From JANSYL01 sp963921255 (GTDB lineage Bacteria > Pseudomonadota > Alphaproteobacteria > Rhodobacterales > Rhodobacteraceae): a DNA stretch of 64,000 nt. The stretch spans positions 186,001 through 250,000 of the forward strand of contig CAWUEW020000003.1 of the NCBI GenBank assembly GCA_963921255.3, written 5' to 3'. Below, piece after piece: positions 34,580 to 43,414 of the stretch. The position numbers were made by a program, and so were the translations under genes. Positions within the stretch are counted from its first letter, which is position 1; every line of letters starts with the position of its first letter. The notes beneath the pieces are model-generated. The model saw only the letters and a program-made list of their open reading frames with translations. It was not told where the DNA came from and did not search any database.

Positions 34580-35361
34580 TCGAAGGCGGCTTTCAGATCG
34601 TCCAGGGCATCATGGGCCGTCAGGTCGGCCCGCATCGGCGTAACCGAAATATAGCCCGTCAGGTTGGCGTGCGCGTCCGAGCCGGGTTCCGTCGGCTCGG
34701 TCTGCGGTCCGCCGGTGACCCAGAGGAAGCGACGCCCGTTCGGGGCGGTGTCAGGCCGGACGCCAAATCGGGTGTTCCGGCGGAAGCCCTGGCTGGTGAT
34801 CTTGGTGCCTTTGACATCGGCGGCGGGCAGGGGCGGGAAGTTCACGTTGTAGAACACCCGGTAATCGGTTTCGTCCCAGGTCCCCAGATCCCACAGCCGT
34901 TTCACCAGCGCTGCGCCGTGCACGCGGGCGGCTTCGAACGGGTCGGTCGTCTGTGCATTGGCCGGACCATAGTATTGCGACAGCGCGATGGCCGGCAGCC
35001 CCTGCAGCGCGGCTTCCATCGCGCCGCCAATCGTGCCCGAATACAGGGTGTTCTCGGCGGCATTGTTGCCGCGGTTCACCCCGGACAGGACGAGATCGGG
35101 CGGGCTGTCCTTGAGGACATCCCCGAGGCCGGCCAGCACACAATCGGCTGGCGTGCCTTCGGCGGCGAACCGGCGCGGGCCAAGTTCGGCAATCATGGTC
35201 GGGTGCACGTAGGATATGCAATGCGCCACGCCCGATTGCTCGAAGGCCGGGGCGACGGTCCAATCCTCGCCATCCGGTCCGGCCACCTCGGTTGCGATGG
35301 CATGGAGGACCTCAAGGCCGGGTGCGTTGATGCCGTCGTCATTGGTGATGAGGATGCGCAT
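34576..35361 (-). CDS. surE: 5'/3'-nucleotidase SurE
   Basis: A 261-residue metal-dependent phosphatase. MRILITNDDGINAPGLEVL holds the Asp8-Asp9 metal site, and LVLSGVNRGNNAAENTLYSG supplies the serine and asparagine ligands; both are the family signature. It hydrolyses nucleoside monophosphates and is linked to stress survival. The start at 35361 is fixed by the conserved N-terminus, although the frame is open further upstream. It is the first gene of surE-pcm-nlpD. Confidence 0.93.
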   Translation of the reverse strand: MRILITNDDGINAPGLEVLHAIATEVAGPDGEDWTVAPAFEQSGVAHCISYVHPTMIAELGPRRFAAEGTPADCVLAGLGDVLKDSPPDLVLSGVNRGNNAAENTLYSGTIGGAMEAALQGLPAIALSQYYGPANAQTTDPFEAARVHGAALVKRLWDLGTWDETDYRVFYNVNFPPLPAADVKGTKITSQGFRRNTRFGVRPDTAPNGRRFLWVTGGPQTEPTEPGSDAHANLTGYISVTPMRADLTAHDALDDLKAAFE

Positions 35362-35444
35362 GTGAGCCTGTGCTTTCTGGGTTGGGCGGCTGATCTTGCC
35401 CCTGTAGCCCGGACCCTGCGGGTGGGCAAGGCAGTGGGCAGGTC

Positions 35445-36215
35445 TCAGGCTTTCGGGCGCAGGGTTTTCAGAGCCAGCCAGATCATCCCCGCCGCCCCGC
35501 CGGCAGCAGCGCCGGCAAAGGCCGGGGCGAGCGTTGCGTTGGCGACGGTGACGCCGATCAAGGCCCATCCAATGGCCAACGGGTATGTCGGCACGCGGAC
35601 GCGTTGGGCAACCGGCACGGCGATGGCCAGCGCGACGGCCAAGCCCGCCCAACTTGCGGCCATGGGGGACAGAAGGCCCGCCCCCATCACGATGGTCGCA
35701 AGAGCCACGCAACTCGCCGCTGTGAGCCACCCGGCATAAAGCCCAATGGGCAGCGCATTCCACACCTTATCGCCCGCAGGGGCCTGCAACAGCGCCAGAA
35801 CGGCCCCGATCCCCATGACCCAGATCATGGCCGTCGCCAGAACTGGCGCGGTCAATGCCACGGCGATCCAGGATGCCCCAAGCCCGATGCTGACAAACAG
35901 CGGCCAGCGTCCGGCGTCCCAGGCCATATCCGTGTCGCGCTTGATCAGTCCAAAGAAGCAAGACGTCAGCAACCACAGGTAAATGATCCCCCAGATGGAA
36001 AAGGCATAGCCGGCCGGTTGGATGGGTGGTTGCTCGACCGGGACGCGCAACTGGTCGGGGTTAAACCCGGTAAACGGCTCGGTCAGGAAGGGCGAGATCA
36101 CGAACGCAATCGTCGCCACCACCAGCAGCACGGCCTTGAGCTTGGCCGTGTCTTTGGGATCGTCCGGTTGTTCCAGATCGGGTTGGTCGACGTCAGACAA
36201 GCGCGCCCCCGGCAT
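35445..36215 (-). CDS. TspO/MBR-like tryptophan-rich membrane protein
   Basis: A 256-residue membrane protein with about seven hydrophobic segments and a 25-residue acidic N-terminal tail. PAGYAFSIWGIIYLWLLTSC and ALPIGLYAGWLTAASCVAL resemble tryptophan-rich sensory (TspO-related) proteins of the longer bacterial type. Classical TspO binds porphyrins and represses photosynthesis genes in Rhodobacter; this relative is longer and may differ. The start at 36215 overlaps the end of serS by 23 bases. Confidence 0.7.
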   Translation of the reverse strand: MPGARLSDVDQPDLEQPDDPKDTAKLKAVLLVVATIAFVISPFLTEPFTGFNPDQLRVPVEQPPIQPAGYAFSIWGIIYLWLLTSCFFGLIKRDTDMAWDAGRWPLFVSIGLGASWIAVALTAPVLATAMIWVMGIGAVLALLQAPAGDKVWNALPIGLYAGWLTAASCVALATIVMGAGLLSPMAASWAGLAVALAIAVPVAQRVRVPTYPLAIGWALIGVTVANATLAPAFAGAAAGGAAGMIWLALKTLRPKA

Positions 36216-37485
36216 CAATTCGCGTTTTGCCGCCCAGATAGGGGTGCAGCACCTCGGGCAGGTCAACCGACCCGTCCTCTTGCTGACCATTCTCCAGTAC
36301 CGCGATCAGGCAGCGGCCCACTGCTAGGCCCGAGCCGTTCAACGTGTGCAGGAACTCGGGCTTGCCGCCACCTTCAGGGCGGAACCGCGCATTCATCCGG
36401 CGGGCCTGGAAGGCGCCACAGGTCGAAACCGAGCTGATCTCGCGATAGGTGTTCTGGCCCGGCAACCAGGCTTCGATGTCATAGGTGCGCCGCGCGCCGA
36501 ACCCCATGTCGCCCACGCAGAGCACCACGGTGCGATAGGGAATGCCCAAACGCTCCAGGATGTCTTCGGCACAGCGGAGCATGCGCTTTTGTTCGTCGTC
36601 CGACGTGTCCGGGTGCGTGACCGAGACCATTTCCACCTTTTCGAACTGATGCTGACGCAGCATGCCGGCTGTGTCGCGTCCGGCGCTGCCGGCCTCGGAC
36701 CGGAAGCACAGCGAATGGGCGGTGTAGCGTCGGGGCAGATAGCTTTCCTCGACGATCATCCCGTTGACGATGTTGGTCAGGCTGACTTCGGAGGTCGGGA
36801 TCAGCCACCAGCCATTCGTGGTCTGGTAGCTGTCTTCACCGAATTTCGGCAATTGGCCGGTGCCGTACATGATGTCATCGCGCACCAGGACGGGCGAATT
36901 GACCTCGGTCAGCCCGTTTTCAAGCGTGTGAACATCCAGCATGAATTGCGCCAAGGCACGGTGCAGGCGGGCGACGGCGCCCGACATCAGCACAAACCGC
37001 GAGCCCGACAGTTTGGCGGCGGTTTCGAAATCCATACCGTCTTGAGTTGCGGCCAGATCGAAGTGCTCCTTCGGTTCGAAATCGAACGCGCGGGGGGTGC
37101 CCCACCGGTGAATTTCGACATTGTCATCCTCGTCCGCGCCGTCCGGCACATCGTCGTAGGGCAGGTTCGGCAGCCCCGCCAGCATCTCTTGCAGGGCCGT
37201 GTCCTTAGCCTTCGCGTCGTCTTCGAGGGCGGCAATTTCGTCTTTCTTTTCCGCCACAAGCGCGCGAAGGCGCTCGAATTCGGCCTCATCGCCGCTGGCC
37301 TTGGCGCGCCCAACCTCTTTGGATGCGGCATTGCGCTCGGCCTGGGCGGTTTCCGCCTTTGTGATGCAGGCCCGCCGCTCTTCGTCCAGCGACAGGATGG
37401 CAGGCGATTGCGCGTCCAGCCCGCGGCGGGCAAGGGCGGTGTCGAATGCGTCCGGGTTGTCGCGAATGGCGCGGATGTCGTGCAT
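36193..37485 (-). CDS. serS: Seryl-tRNA synthetase
   Basis: A 430-residue class II synthetase. The first 110 residues form the long antiparallel coiled coil that binds tRNA-Ser (MHDIRAIRDNPDAFDTALAR and following charged heptads). Motif 2 lies in LCFRSEAGSAGRDTAGMLRQ and motif 3 in LNGSGLAVGRCLIAVLENGQ. Length and N-terminus are standard. The next gene on this strand overlaps its end by 23 bases. The 283 bases between its start and yajC show no further gene. Confidence 0.96.
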   Translation of the reverse strand: MHDIRAIRDNPDAFDTALARRGLDAQSPAILSLDEERRACITKAETAQAERNAASKEVGRAKASGDEAEFERLRALVAEKKDEIAALEDDAKAKDTALQEMLAGLPNLPYDDVPDGADEDDNVEIHRWGTPRAFDFEPKEHFDLAATQDGMDFETAAKLSGSRFVLMSGAVARLHRALAQFMLDVHTLENGLTEVNSPVLVRDDIMYGTGQLPKFGEDSYQTTNGWWLIPTSEVSLTNIVNGMIVEESYLPRRYTAHSLCFRSEAGSAGRDTAGMLRQHQFEKVEMVSVTHPDTSDDEQKRMLRCAEDILERLGIPYRTVVLCVGDMGFGARRTYDIEAWLPGQNTYREISSVSTCGAFQARRMNARFRPEGGGKPEFLHTLNGSGLAVGRCLIAVLENGQQEDGSVDLPEVLHPYLGGKTRIDAGGALV

Positions 37486-37768
37486 GGGTCTGGCCTTTTA
37501 TTGGCAGTCGTTTCGTGCCGCGGGTATGCCAGAGGGGCGGCAAGGGGGGAAGGCGTTTTTGGCCCCGTTGCGGTGCCGCTGTCGTCGCGGCGGACGGTCC
37601 CCAATCCGGCTTTGTCGTGTCGCGAGACCCTTGCGCCATGCCGAACGCTTCCCATCTCCACCTCAGGCGTGCCTTGCCTTCGCGCGGGCGCGCCCGTAGA
37701 AACGCCCGAGTTTTAAAGACAGGGGGGCCGGACCGGCCCCGCAACGCCCGAAAAAGGACGCCCCGCTC

Positions 37769-38053
37769 ATGGAAGCATTTGCACAGTTCGTGCCCCTCAT
37801 TCTGATCTTCGCGATCATGTATTTCCTGCTGATCCGCCCGCAGCAGAAAAAGGTGAAAGAGCATCAGGCAATGGTCGCGGCCCTGCGCCGGGGCGATGAG
37901 GTTGTGACCCAAGGCGGTCTGATCGGCAAAATCACCAAGGTCAAAGACGATGCCGAGGTCGAGGTCGAACTGGCCAGTGGCGTGAAGGTGCGCGTCGTGC
38001 GCCCGACGATTTCGCAGGTCCGTTCGAAAACCGAACCGGCCGACGACGCATAA
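37769..38053 (+). CDS. yajC: Preprotein translocase subunit YajC
   Basis: A 94-residue protein with one N-terminal membrane helix (FVPLILIFAIMYFLLIRPQQ) and a soluble domain containing RRGDEVVTQGGLIGKITKV. YajC associates with SecDF and SecYEG in the inner membrane. It stands immediately upstream of secD and secF, the usual order. A small hairpin lies between yajC and secD. Confidence 0.95.
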   Translation: MEAFAQFVPLILIFAIMYFLLIRPQQKKVKEHQAMVAALRRGDEVVTQGGLIGKITKVKDDAEVEVELASGVKVRVVRPTISQVRSKTEPADDA

Positions 38054-38062
38054 TGCATATCA

Positions 38063-38083
38063 GGGGCGCCTCGGCGTCCCTTT
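38063..38083 (+). terminator. Weak hairpin between yajC and secD
   Basis: GGGGCGCC (38063-38070) can pair with GGCGTCCC (38073-38080), including one G-T pair, followed by TTTG. The tight loop and short U-run make it a weak attenuator or processing site instead of a full terminator. Confidence 0.35.
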
Positions 38084-38115
38084 GACGATCCGACGCGTGC
38101 CGCGAGAGGCTCTTG

Positions 38116-39783
38116 ATGCTGCAAATCCCCCTTTGGAACCGGCTTTTGATTGTCGCGGTCCTGCTGGCCGGTCTGGCCTTTGCGATGCCGAACTTTTTCT
38201 ACGGCACGGTCGAACGCCACAATGACGCCGTGGCCGAGATTGAGGCGACCGGCGTAACAACCGATGGCTTGGCGGCCGACCGCGCCGGATGGCCAGAGTT
38301 CTTGCCCTCAACGCTGGTGAACCTGGGCCTCGATCTGCGCGGTGGGGCGCATCTTCTGGCAGAAGTGCAGGTGGGCGATGTCTACGAGGCGCGGATGGAC
38401 GCGCTTTGGCCCGATGTCCGCGACGCCCTGCGCGACGTCCGCACCGAGGTTGGCACGATCCGCCGGCAGGACGCGCCGATTGGCGAGTTGCGTGTGCGGA
38501 TCAGCCAACCCGAGGGCATGTCGACCGCCGTTGCCGCAATCCGCGCCTTGGCCCAGCCGGTCGTCAGCTTGACCGGCATCGGTTCCCCAAGCCTGGATGT
38601 GCGCGGGGACAACGACATTCTGATCGTCACCCTGAGCGATGCTGAACGTCAGGCCACCGACGACCGCACCATGCAGCAATCGGTCGAGATCGTGCGCCGC
38701 CGGGTGGACGAGGCCGGGACGCGTGAGCCGACCATTCAGCGTCAGGGGGCGGACCGCATCCTGATCCAGGTGCCCGGGATCGGCAGTGCGCAAGAGCTGA
38801 AAGACCTGATTGGCACCACGGCGCGCCTGACCTTCCATCCGGTGATCGGGACCGCCAATGACCCAAGCGCGGATATCGAAGCCCGACAGATCCTGCTGCC
38901 CACGATGGAGCAGGACGGCATCTTCTACATCCTCGAGCAGACGCCCGTTGTGACCGGGGATGATCTGGTCGACAGCCAACCGGCCTTTGACCAGCAAACC
39001 GGGGTGCCGGCCGTAACCTTCCGGTTCAATCCGACCGGCGCGCGCGCCTTCGGGGAATTCACGGCGGCCAATGTGGGCGCGCCCTTTGCCATCGTCTTGG
39101 ACGAAGAGGTCGTATCTGCCCCCGTGATCCGGCAGGCCATCACGGGCGGTTCGGGGCAGATCACCGGGAACTTCACGGTCGAAGAGTCGACCGAGTTGGC
39201 GGTTCTGCTGCGCGCCGGTGCCTTGCCCGCCGAAATGATCTTCCTCGAAGAACGGACCATCGGTCCGGAACTGGGCGCCGACAGCATCGCCGCCGGGGAA
39301 CGTGCGGCGCTTGTCGCCTTCGCCGCGGTCCTGATCTTCATGATGGCAAGCTATGGCCTGTTTGGGGTCTTCGCGAGCGTGGCCCTGATCCTGAACGTGG
39401 GCCTGATCTTCGGGGTGCTCAGCCTGATTGGCGCGACGCTGACGCTACCGGGTATCGCGGGCATCGTGCTGACGATCGGGATGGCGGTGGATGCCAACGT
39501 TCTGGTCTTCGAGCGGATCCGAGAGGAACTGCGCACGGCCAAGGGCCCGGCCCGCGCGATCGAGTTGGGGTATTCCCGCGCGCTCAGCGCCATCATCGAC
39601 GCCAACCTGACGACCTTCATCATTGCGGTGATCCTGTTCGCCCTGGGCTCTGGCCCCGTGCGCGGCTTCTCGGTCACCCTGGGGATCGGAATCCTGACCT
39701 CGGTCTTCACGGCAATTTATGTAACGCGGCTCTTCATCGTGACCTGGTTCGACCGGCGTCGCCCGAAAAAGATCGAGGTGTGA
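38116..39783 (+). CDS. secD: Protein translocase subunit SecD
   Basis: A 555-residue membrane protein with six membrane segments and a large periplasmic domain after the first. LVNLGLDLRGGAHLLAEVQV is the D1 motif; GADRILIQVPGIGSAQELKD and the late VLTIGMAVDANVLVFERIRE (helix 4 with the functional aspartate) are conserved. It uses the proton gradient to pull exported proteins through SecYEG. ATG 38116 is chosen; a TTG directly before it is in frame. secF starts five bases after its stop. Confidence 0.96.
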   Translation: MLQIPLWNRLLIVAVLLAGLAFAMPNFFYGTVERHNDAVAEIEATGVTTDGLAADRAGWPEFLPSTLVNLGLDLRGGAHLLAEVQVGDVYEARMDALWPDVRDALRDVRTEVGTIRRQDAPIGELRVRISQPEGMSTAVAAIRALAQPVVSLTGIGSPSLDVRGDNDILIVTLSDAERQATDDRTMQQSVEIVRRRVDEAGTREPTIQRQGADRILIQVPGIGSAQELKDLIGTTARLTFHPVIGTANDPSADIEARQILLPTMEQDGIFYILEQTPVVTGDDLVDSQPAFDQQTGVPAVTFRFNPTGARAFGEFTAANVGAPFAIVLDEEVVSAPVIRQAITGGSGQITGNFTVEESTELAVLLRAGALPAEMIFLEERTIGPELGADSIAAGERAALVAFAAVLIFMMASYGLFGVFASVALILNVGLIFGVLSLIGATLTLPGIAGIVLTIGMAVDANVLVFERIREELRTAKGPARAIELGYSRALSAIIDANLTTFIIAVILFALGSGPVRGFSVTLGIGILTSVFTAIYVTRLFIVTWFDRRRPKKIEV

Positions 39784-39787
39784 TCCG

Positions 39788-40756
39788 ATGCGGCTGAGAC
39801 TGGTTCCCGAACGAACGAACTTCGACTTTTTCAAATACGCGCGCGTCACCTTTGGCGCGTCGATCGTGGCCATGATCGCCTCGATTGCGATTTGGCTGAT
39901 GGTCGGACTGAACTTTGGCATCGATTTCCTGGGGGGCACGACGATCCGGACGGAAGCGTCCGAGCCCGTGGTCGTTGCGGACTACCGCGAGGCGCTGGCG
40001 CCGCTGAACCTGGGGGATGTGTCCATCACCGAGGTGTTCGACCCGACCTTCGCCGACGATCAGCACGTGGCCATGATCCGCATCCAGGCCCAGGAGGGAC
40101 AGGAAAGCGTGACACCGGAAACCGTTGCCGCGGTGCAGGACGCCTTGCGCACGGTCTATCCGGCGATGACGTTCCCATCGGTGGAATCGGTTGGCCCGAA
40201 AGTCTCGGGCGAATTGATCACCACTGCCTTGATCGCCGTGGCAGCATCGCTCGGGGCGATCCTGATCTACATCTGGCTGCGCTTTGAATGGCAGTTTTCC
40301 GTCGGCGCCGTTGCGGCGTTGATCCATGACATCGTGTTGACGATCGGGGTGTTTTCCCTGCTGCAGATCCGGTTCGATCTGGCGACCATTGCGGCCCTCC
40401 TGACCATCGTGGGGTATTCGATCAACGACACCGTGGTGATCTTTGACCGGCTGCGCGAGAACCTGATCAAGTACAAGCAGCGCGCGCTCAAGGATGTCAT
40501 GAACCTCAGCGCGAATGAGACGCTGAGCCGGACCTTGATGACCAGCGGCACGACGCTTCTTGCACTTCTGGCCCTGTTGATCCTGGGCGGGGACGTGATC
40601 CGCGGCTTCGTGTTCGCCATTTTCTGGGGTGTGATCGTTGGGACCTATTCCTCGATCTACGTCGCCAAGAACGTGGTGCTGATGATCGGGGTGAAACGCG
40701 ATTGGTCGAAGCCGGACAACAAGTCGGGCACGCAGTTCTCCAACATTGATGCCTGA
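39788..40756 (+). CDS. secF: Protein translocase subunit SecF
   Basis: A 322-residue partner of SecD with six membrane segments. GLNFGIDFLGGTTIRTEASE is the conserved D1-like motif after the first helix, and IVGYSINDTVVIFDRLREN the helix-4 motif. The last 24 residues after the final helix form a short cytoplasmic tail. Its final eight bases overlap the start of the next gene in another frame, which suggests cotranscription of the TSUP permease. Confidence 0.96.
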   Translation: MRLRLVPERTNFDFFKYARVTFGASIVAMIASIAIWLMVGLNFGIDFLGGTTIRTEASEPVVVADYREALAPLNLGDVSITEVFDPTFADDQHVAMIRIQAQEGQESVTPETVAAVQDALRTVYPAMTFPSVESVGPKVSGELITTALIAVAASLGAILIYIWLRFEWQFSVGAVAALIHDIVLTIGVFSLLQIRFDLATIAALLTIVGYSINDTVVIFDRLRENLIKYKQRALKDVMNLSANETLSRTLMTSGTTLLALLALLILGGDVIRGFVFAIFWGVIVGTYSSIYVAKNVVLMIGVKRDWSKPDNKSGTQFSNIDA

Positions 40757-41504
40757 GGCGTTTTGGACCGCCCTGGCCGAGCCGGGGCTGGTCTGGGTGT
40801 GCGGTGCGTCGTTCCTGGCAGGCCTGGTCTACGGGTTCGCGGGCTTCGGCTCGGCCCTGATCTTCATTCCCTTGGCGACCGTTTTTGTGCCGCCCGCGAT
40901 TGCAGTGGCGGCGTTTTCGATGTCGGCCATGGCGTCATTCGTGACCGTGGTGCCGGGCGCATGGCGCTCTGCGGATAAGCCGACGGTTGCGGTCTTGATC
41001 GCGGCGTGCATCCTGTTCACGCCATTTGGGGTTCTGGCCCTGCGATATGCGCCCGAGGACACCTTGCGAACCCTGGTGGCCGTGCTGACGCTGCTGACCC
41101 TGGCGGCCCTTCTGGCCGGGTGGCGCGTTCCGGTCACGGGGGGGTGGCGCATGCGCGCGACCGTGGGGGCGTTGGCGGGACTAACCGGTGGATCAACCGG
41201 ATTGAACGGCCCCCCGGTGATCCTGTTCAACCTGGGGCGCGATCAACCGGTCGCCGTGACGCGCGGCAACCTTGCGGTGTTCCTGACGCTGACGAGTTTG
41301 AGCTTCCTGCCCCAGTTGTGGGTGCAGGGCCTGTTGCCGCCTGCCGCGATCTGGTTGGGGGTGATCCTGCTGTTTCCGTATGCAGCGGGCACCGCGATCG
41401 GCGCCTGGGTCTTTGATCCGGACTGGGCCCGCATCTATAAGGGGTTGGCCTATGTGCTGATCGGGGTCGCAGGCGTCGCGGCACTGCCGATCTGGGGCCG
41501 GTAA
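40749..41504 (+). CDS. TSUP (TauE/SafE) family permease
   Basis: A 251-residue membrane protein with about eight hydrophobic segments. FLAGLVYGFAGFGSALIFIP and the mirrored GALAGLTGGSTGLNGPPVIL are the two TSUP repeats. Members export or import sulfite, sulfoacetate, sulfopropionate or similar anions; the substrate here is unknown. The ATG 40749 lies inside secF and gives an eight-base overlap; an upstream TTG (40746) is in frame. It is followed 14 bases later by a Mth938-like gene. Confidence 0.85.
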   Translation: MPEAFWTALAEPGLVWVCGASFLAGLVYGFAGFGSALIFIPLATVFVPPAIAVAAFSMSAMASFVTVVPGAWRSADKPTVAVLIAACILFTPFGVLALRYAPEDTLRTLVAVLTLLTLAALLAGWRVPVTGGWRMRATVGALAGLTGGSTGLNGPPVILFNLGRDQPVAVTRGNLAVFLTLTSLSFLPQLWVQGLLPPAAIWLGVILLFPYAAGTAIGAWVFDPDWARIYKGLAYVLIGVAGVAALPIWGR

Positions 41505-41518
41505 GCAGAGGACACACC

Positions 41519-41872
41519 ATGCGGATCAACGAAGTTCAATTTGATGACAGCCGTCCGATCGACGGCTACGGCCCCGGCTTCTTTCGCGTGGATGGATCTG
41601 TGGTCCAGGGGGCGGTCCTGGTCCTGCCGTCGGGTGTGATGTCCTGGGGCGGGTACGATGATGTCGATCCGTTGACTGCGGCCGCGTCCGAGGTTGACGT
41701 GCTGTTCCTGGGCACGGGCGCCGAAATCGCGCATGCGCCAGCGAGCGTGCGGGCGGCGCTGGAAGCGGCCGGGCTTGGGGTTGAAGTGATGGCGACGCCT
41801 GCCGCGTGCCGGACATACAATGTGCTGTTGAGCGAAGGCCGCCGGGTCGGCGTTGCGCTGTTGCCGGTCTGA
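41519..41872 (+). CDS. Mth938-like (DUF498) protein
   Basis: A 117-residue globular protein. The MRINEVQFDD N-terminus, GGYDDVDPLT, VDVLFLGTGAEIA and ATPAACRTYNVLLSEGRRV define the Mth938/NDUFAF3 family. The mitochondrial homologue assists complex I assembly; the bacterial role is undefined. It is usually found beside secDF in alphaproteobacteria, as here, so an effect on membrane protein assembly is conceivable. It ends the yajC-secDF operon. Confidence 0.85.
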   Translation: MRINEVQFDDSRPIDGYGPGFFRVDGSVVQGAVLVLPSGVMSWGGYDDVDPLTAAASEVDVLFLGTGAEIAHAPASVRAALEAAGLGVEVMATPAACRTYNVLLSEGRRVGVALLPV

Positions 41873-41998
41873 CCGGGGGCGCCCGCGCCCTCAAGCCCCC
41901 TGCGGGAGCCCTCGGACACGGGCTTGGGTGCCAGTGGCGGGCGGTGTGATCTGAACCAAGTCGGCGGCGCGTCCCCGGCCGCAGATGCCTCCGGCGGG

Positions 41999-42020
41999 GA
42001 TATTTGAGAAACAGAGAATG
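41999..42020 (+). repeat. Dispersed intergenic repeat, copy 2
   Basis: The segment GATATTTGAGAAACAGAGA at 41999-42017 matches the tails at 419-440 and 60041-60062 at 19 or more of 22 positions. It is preceded by CCTCCGGCGGG, which can form a small stem. It lies in the 216-base gap between convergent genes. The rest of the gap (41873-41998) is GC-rich with an interrupted dyad CAAGCCC/GGGCTTG and no coding signal. Confidence 0.5.
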
Positions 42021-42088
42021 AGCACCGGTTCGAGCGAAGGTCGATGATTGGTCCAGTGAACCAATCAAGGTGCGAATGGGCGGACGCG

Positions 42089-42808
42089 TTATCGGTCGAA
42101 ACCGGGCAACTGGCCGGTGGGCAAGGCAAGGCCGCCCAAGATCAGAACGCGCAATTCCCGTTCCAGCTTGCGCCGCATGGTGTCCGCGAAATCATCGTGG
42201 TTGATGGCGTATTCGACGAAGGCCCCGGGGCCACGAATAACCTCGGCCTCGAAGTAATCCTCGATGCGGCGGGACGCCCCGCCGATGGCCAATCCGTTCA
42301 CGGTGATGCTGTCAAAGTTGAAGTGCTGGTAGGCGGCCTCGGGCGGGAAGCCATCATTGTTCTGCCCGTCGCCAGAGATGTCGAGGGTCTGGAAGAGGCA
42401 CGCGGGGGCTTCGTCGAACCGGCTGGCGGCGAACCCGAGAGCGTAGCCGATGGCGGTCGGAAAATCCTGATGTTCGCGCGTGGCGCGCAGCACCCGTTCG
42501 GCGATGCGGGTGAGGTCTTCTTCGCTTTCGACAAGGATCCAGTCCACCAACACATCCTGCTGGAACCGTCCGGACCACTCGAAGATCGACAAGGCGACCG
42601 GCCAGGGTCCGTCGAGGAAGCCGGACACCACCGCCTCGTCCAGCAGGGCCGATGCGAGGCCGGACAGCTGGAGCTGGTATTCTGCCGCGTCGACCGAGGC
42701 CGACACATCAAGGCCCAGTTGCAGCGCCAGGCGGCACTGATCCTCGGCCATCGCAGGGGACGCCAGAAGCGCCCCTGCCAAGGCGATATGGCGCGCGGCC
42801 TTTACCAA
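42089..42808 (-). CDS. DUF1194 exported protein, vWA-like
   Basis: A 239-residue protein. With the TTG start at 42808 the N-terminus is a signal peptide (MVKAARHIALAGALLASPAM, cleaved near AMAED). The mature part begins LALQLGLDVSASVDAAEYQL, a von Willebrand factor A-like metal site (DVSAS), and continues with LDISGDGQNNDG, as in DUF1194 proteins. Function is unknown; secreted substrate or metal-ion binding is possible. The TTG lies seven bases inside the end of the glyoxalase gene; no ATG fits, so the exact start is uncertain. Confidence 0.7.
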   Translation of the reverse strand: MVKAARHIALAGALLASPAMAEDQCRLALQLGLDVSASVDAAEYQLQLSGLASALLDEAVVSGFLDGPWPVALSIFEWSGRFQQDVLVDWILVESEEDLTRIAERVLRATREHQDFPTAIGYALGFAASRFDEAPACLFQTLDISGDGQNNDGFPPEAAYQHFNFDSITVNGLAIGGASRRIEDYFEAEVIRGPGAFVEYAINHDDFADTMRRKLERELRVLILGGLALPTGQLPGFDR

Positions 42809-43227
42809 TGGCCCGTGTTTTCCATCGAGGCCCAGGGCTCGGCCGGTGGCATCGCCTCGCCCTTCTGGAGTAGCTCGATGGACACGTTGTCGGGGGAGCG
42901 GACAAACGCCATATGCCCGTCCCGCGGCGGGCGGTTGATGGTCACGCCATTGTCCATCAGATGCTGGCAAACCTCGTAGATATTGTCGACGCGATAGGCG
43001 AGATGGCCGAAATGGCGGCTATCCGACAGCAATCCATCGTCGCCGTCCCAATTGTAGGTCAGTTCCAGCCGGGGTTCCTCGTTCGGGCCGCCCATGAAGA
43101 CCAGAGTGAAGCGTCCCTGTTCGCTTTCGAAGCGGCGGGCTTCCTGCAGCCCCAGAAGCTCATAGAATGCCATGGATTTTTCCAGGTCCAAGACCCGAAC
43201 CATGGTGTGATAATATTCGATGCCCAT
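42802..43227 (-). CDS. Lactoylglutathione lyase-like glyoxalase (VOC family)
   Basis: A 141-residue vicinal oxygen chelate protein. YYHTMVRVLDLEKSMAFYEL, GRFTLVFMGGPNEEPRLELT (glutamate ligand) and GHLAYRVDNIYEVCQHLMDN (His ligand) with SIELLQKG follow glyoxalase I closely. It would convert the methylglyoxal-glutathione hemithioacetal to S-lactoylglutathione. The length suits a bacterial GloA. It overlaps the DUF1194 gene by seven bases, so the two are probably cotranscribed. Confidence 0.85.
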   Translation of the reverse strand: MGIEYYHTMVRVLDLEKSMAFYELLGLQEARRFESEQGRFTLVFMGGPNEEPRLELTYNWDGDDGLLSDSRHFGHLAYRVDNIYEVCQHLMDNGVTINRPPRDGHMAFVRSPDNVSIELLQKGEAMPPAEPWASMENTGHW

Positions 43228-43414
43228 TGCGGCCCCTCTCCTTACTTTGGCTGTAGCCTAGCGCGGCGGCGATCCGATGACAGCCCATCGCGCCATAAAT
43301 TTCCTGTGGGTAACGTGGTGTGAAGGGTGACCCTTTATCTTGCGGTTTGGGTCGCGAGTGGGGCAAGATGTAGGCGCACTGCGCGCGCAACTTGCGAATT
43401 TGGAGGATCGCCCC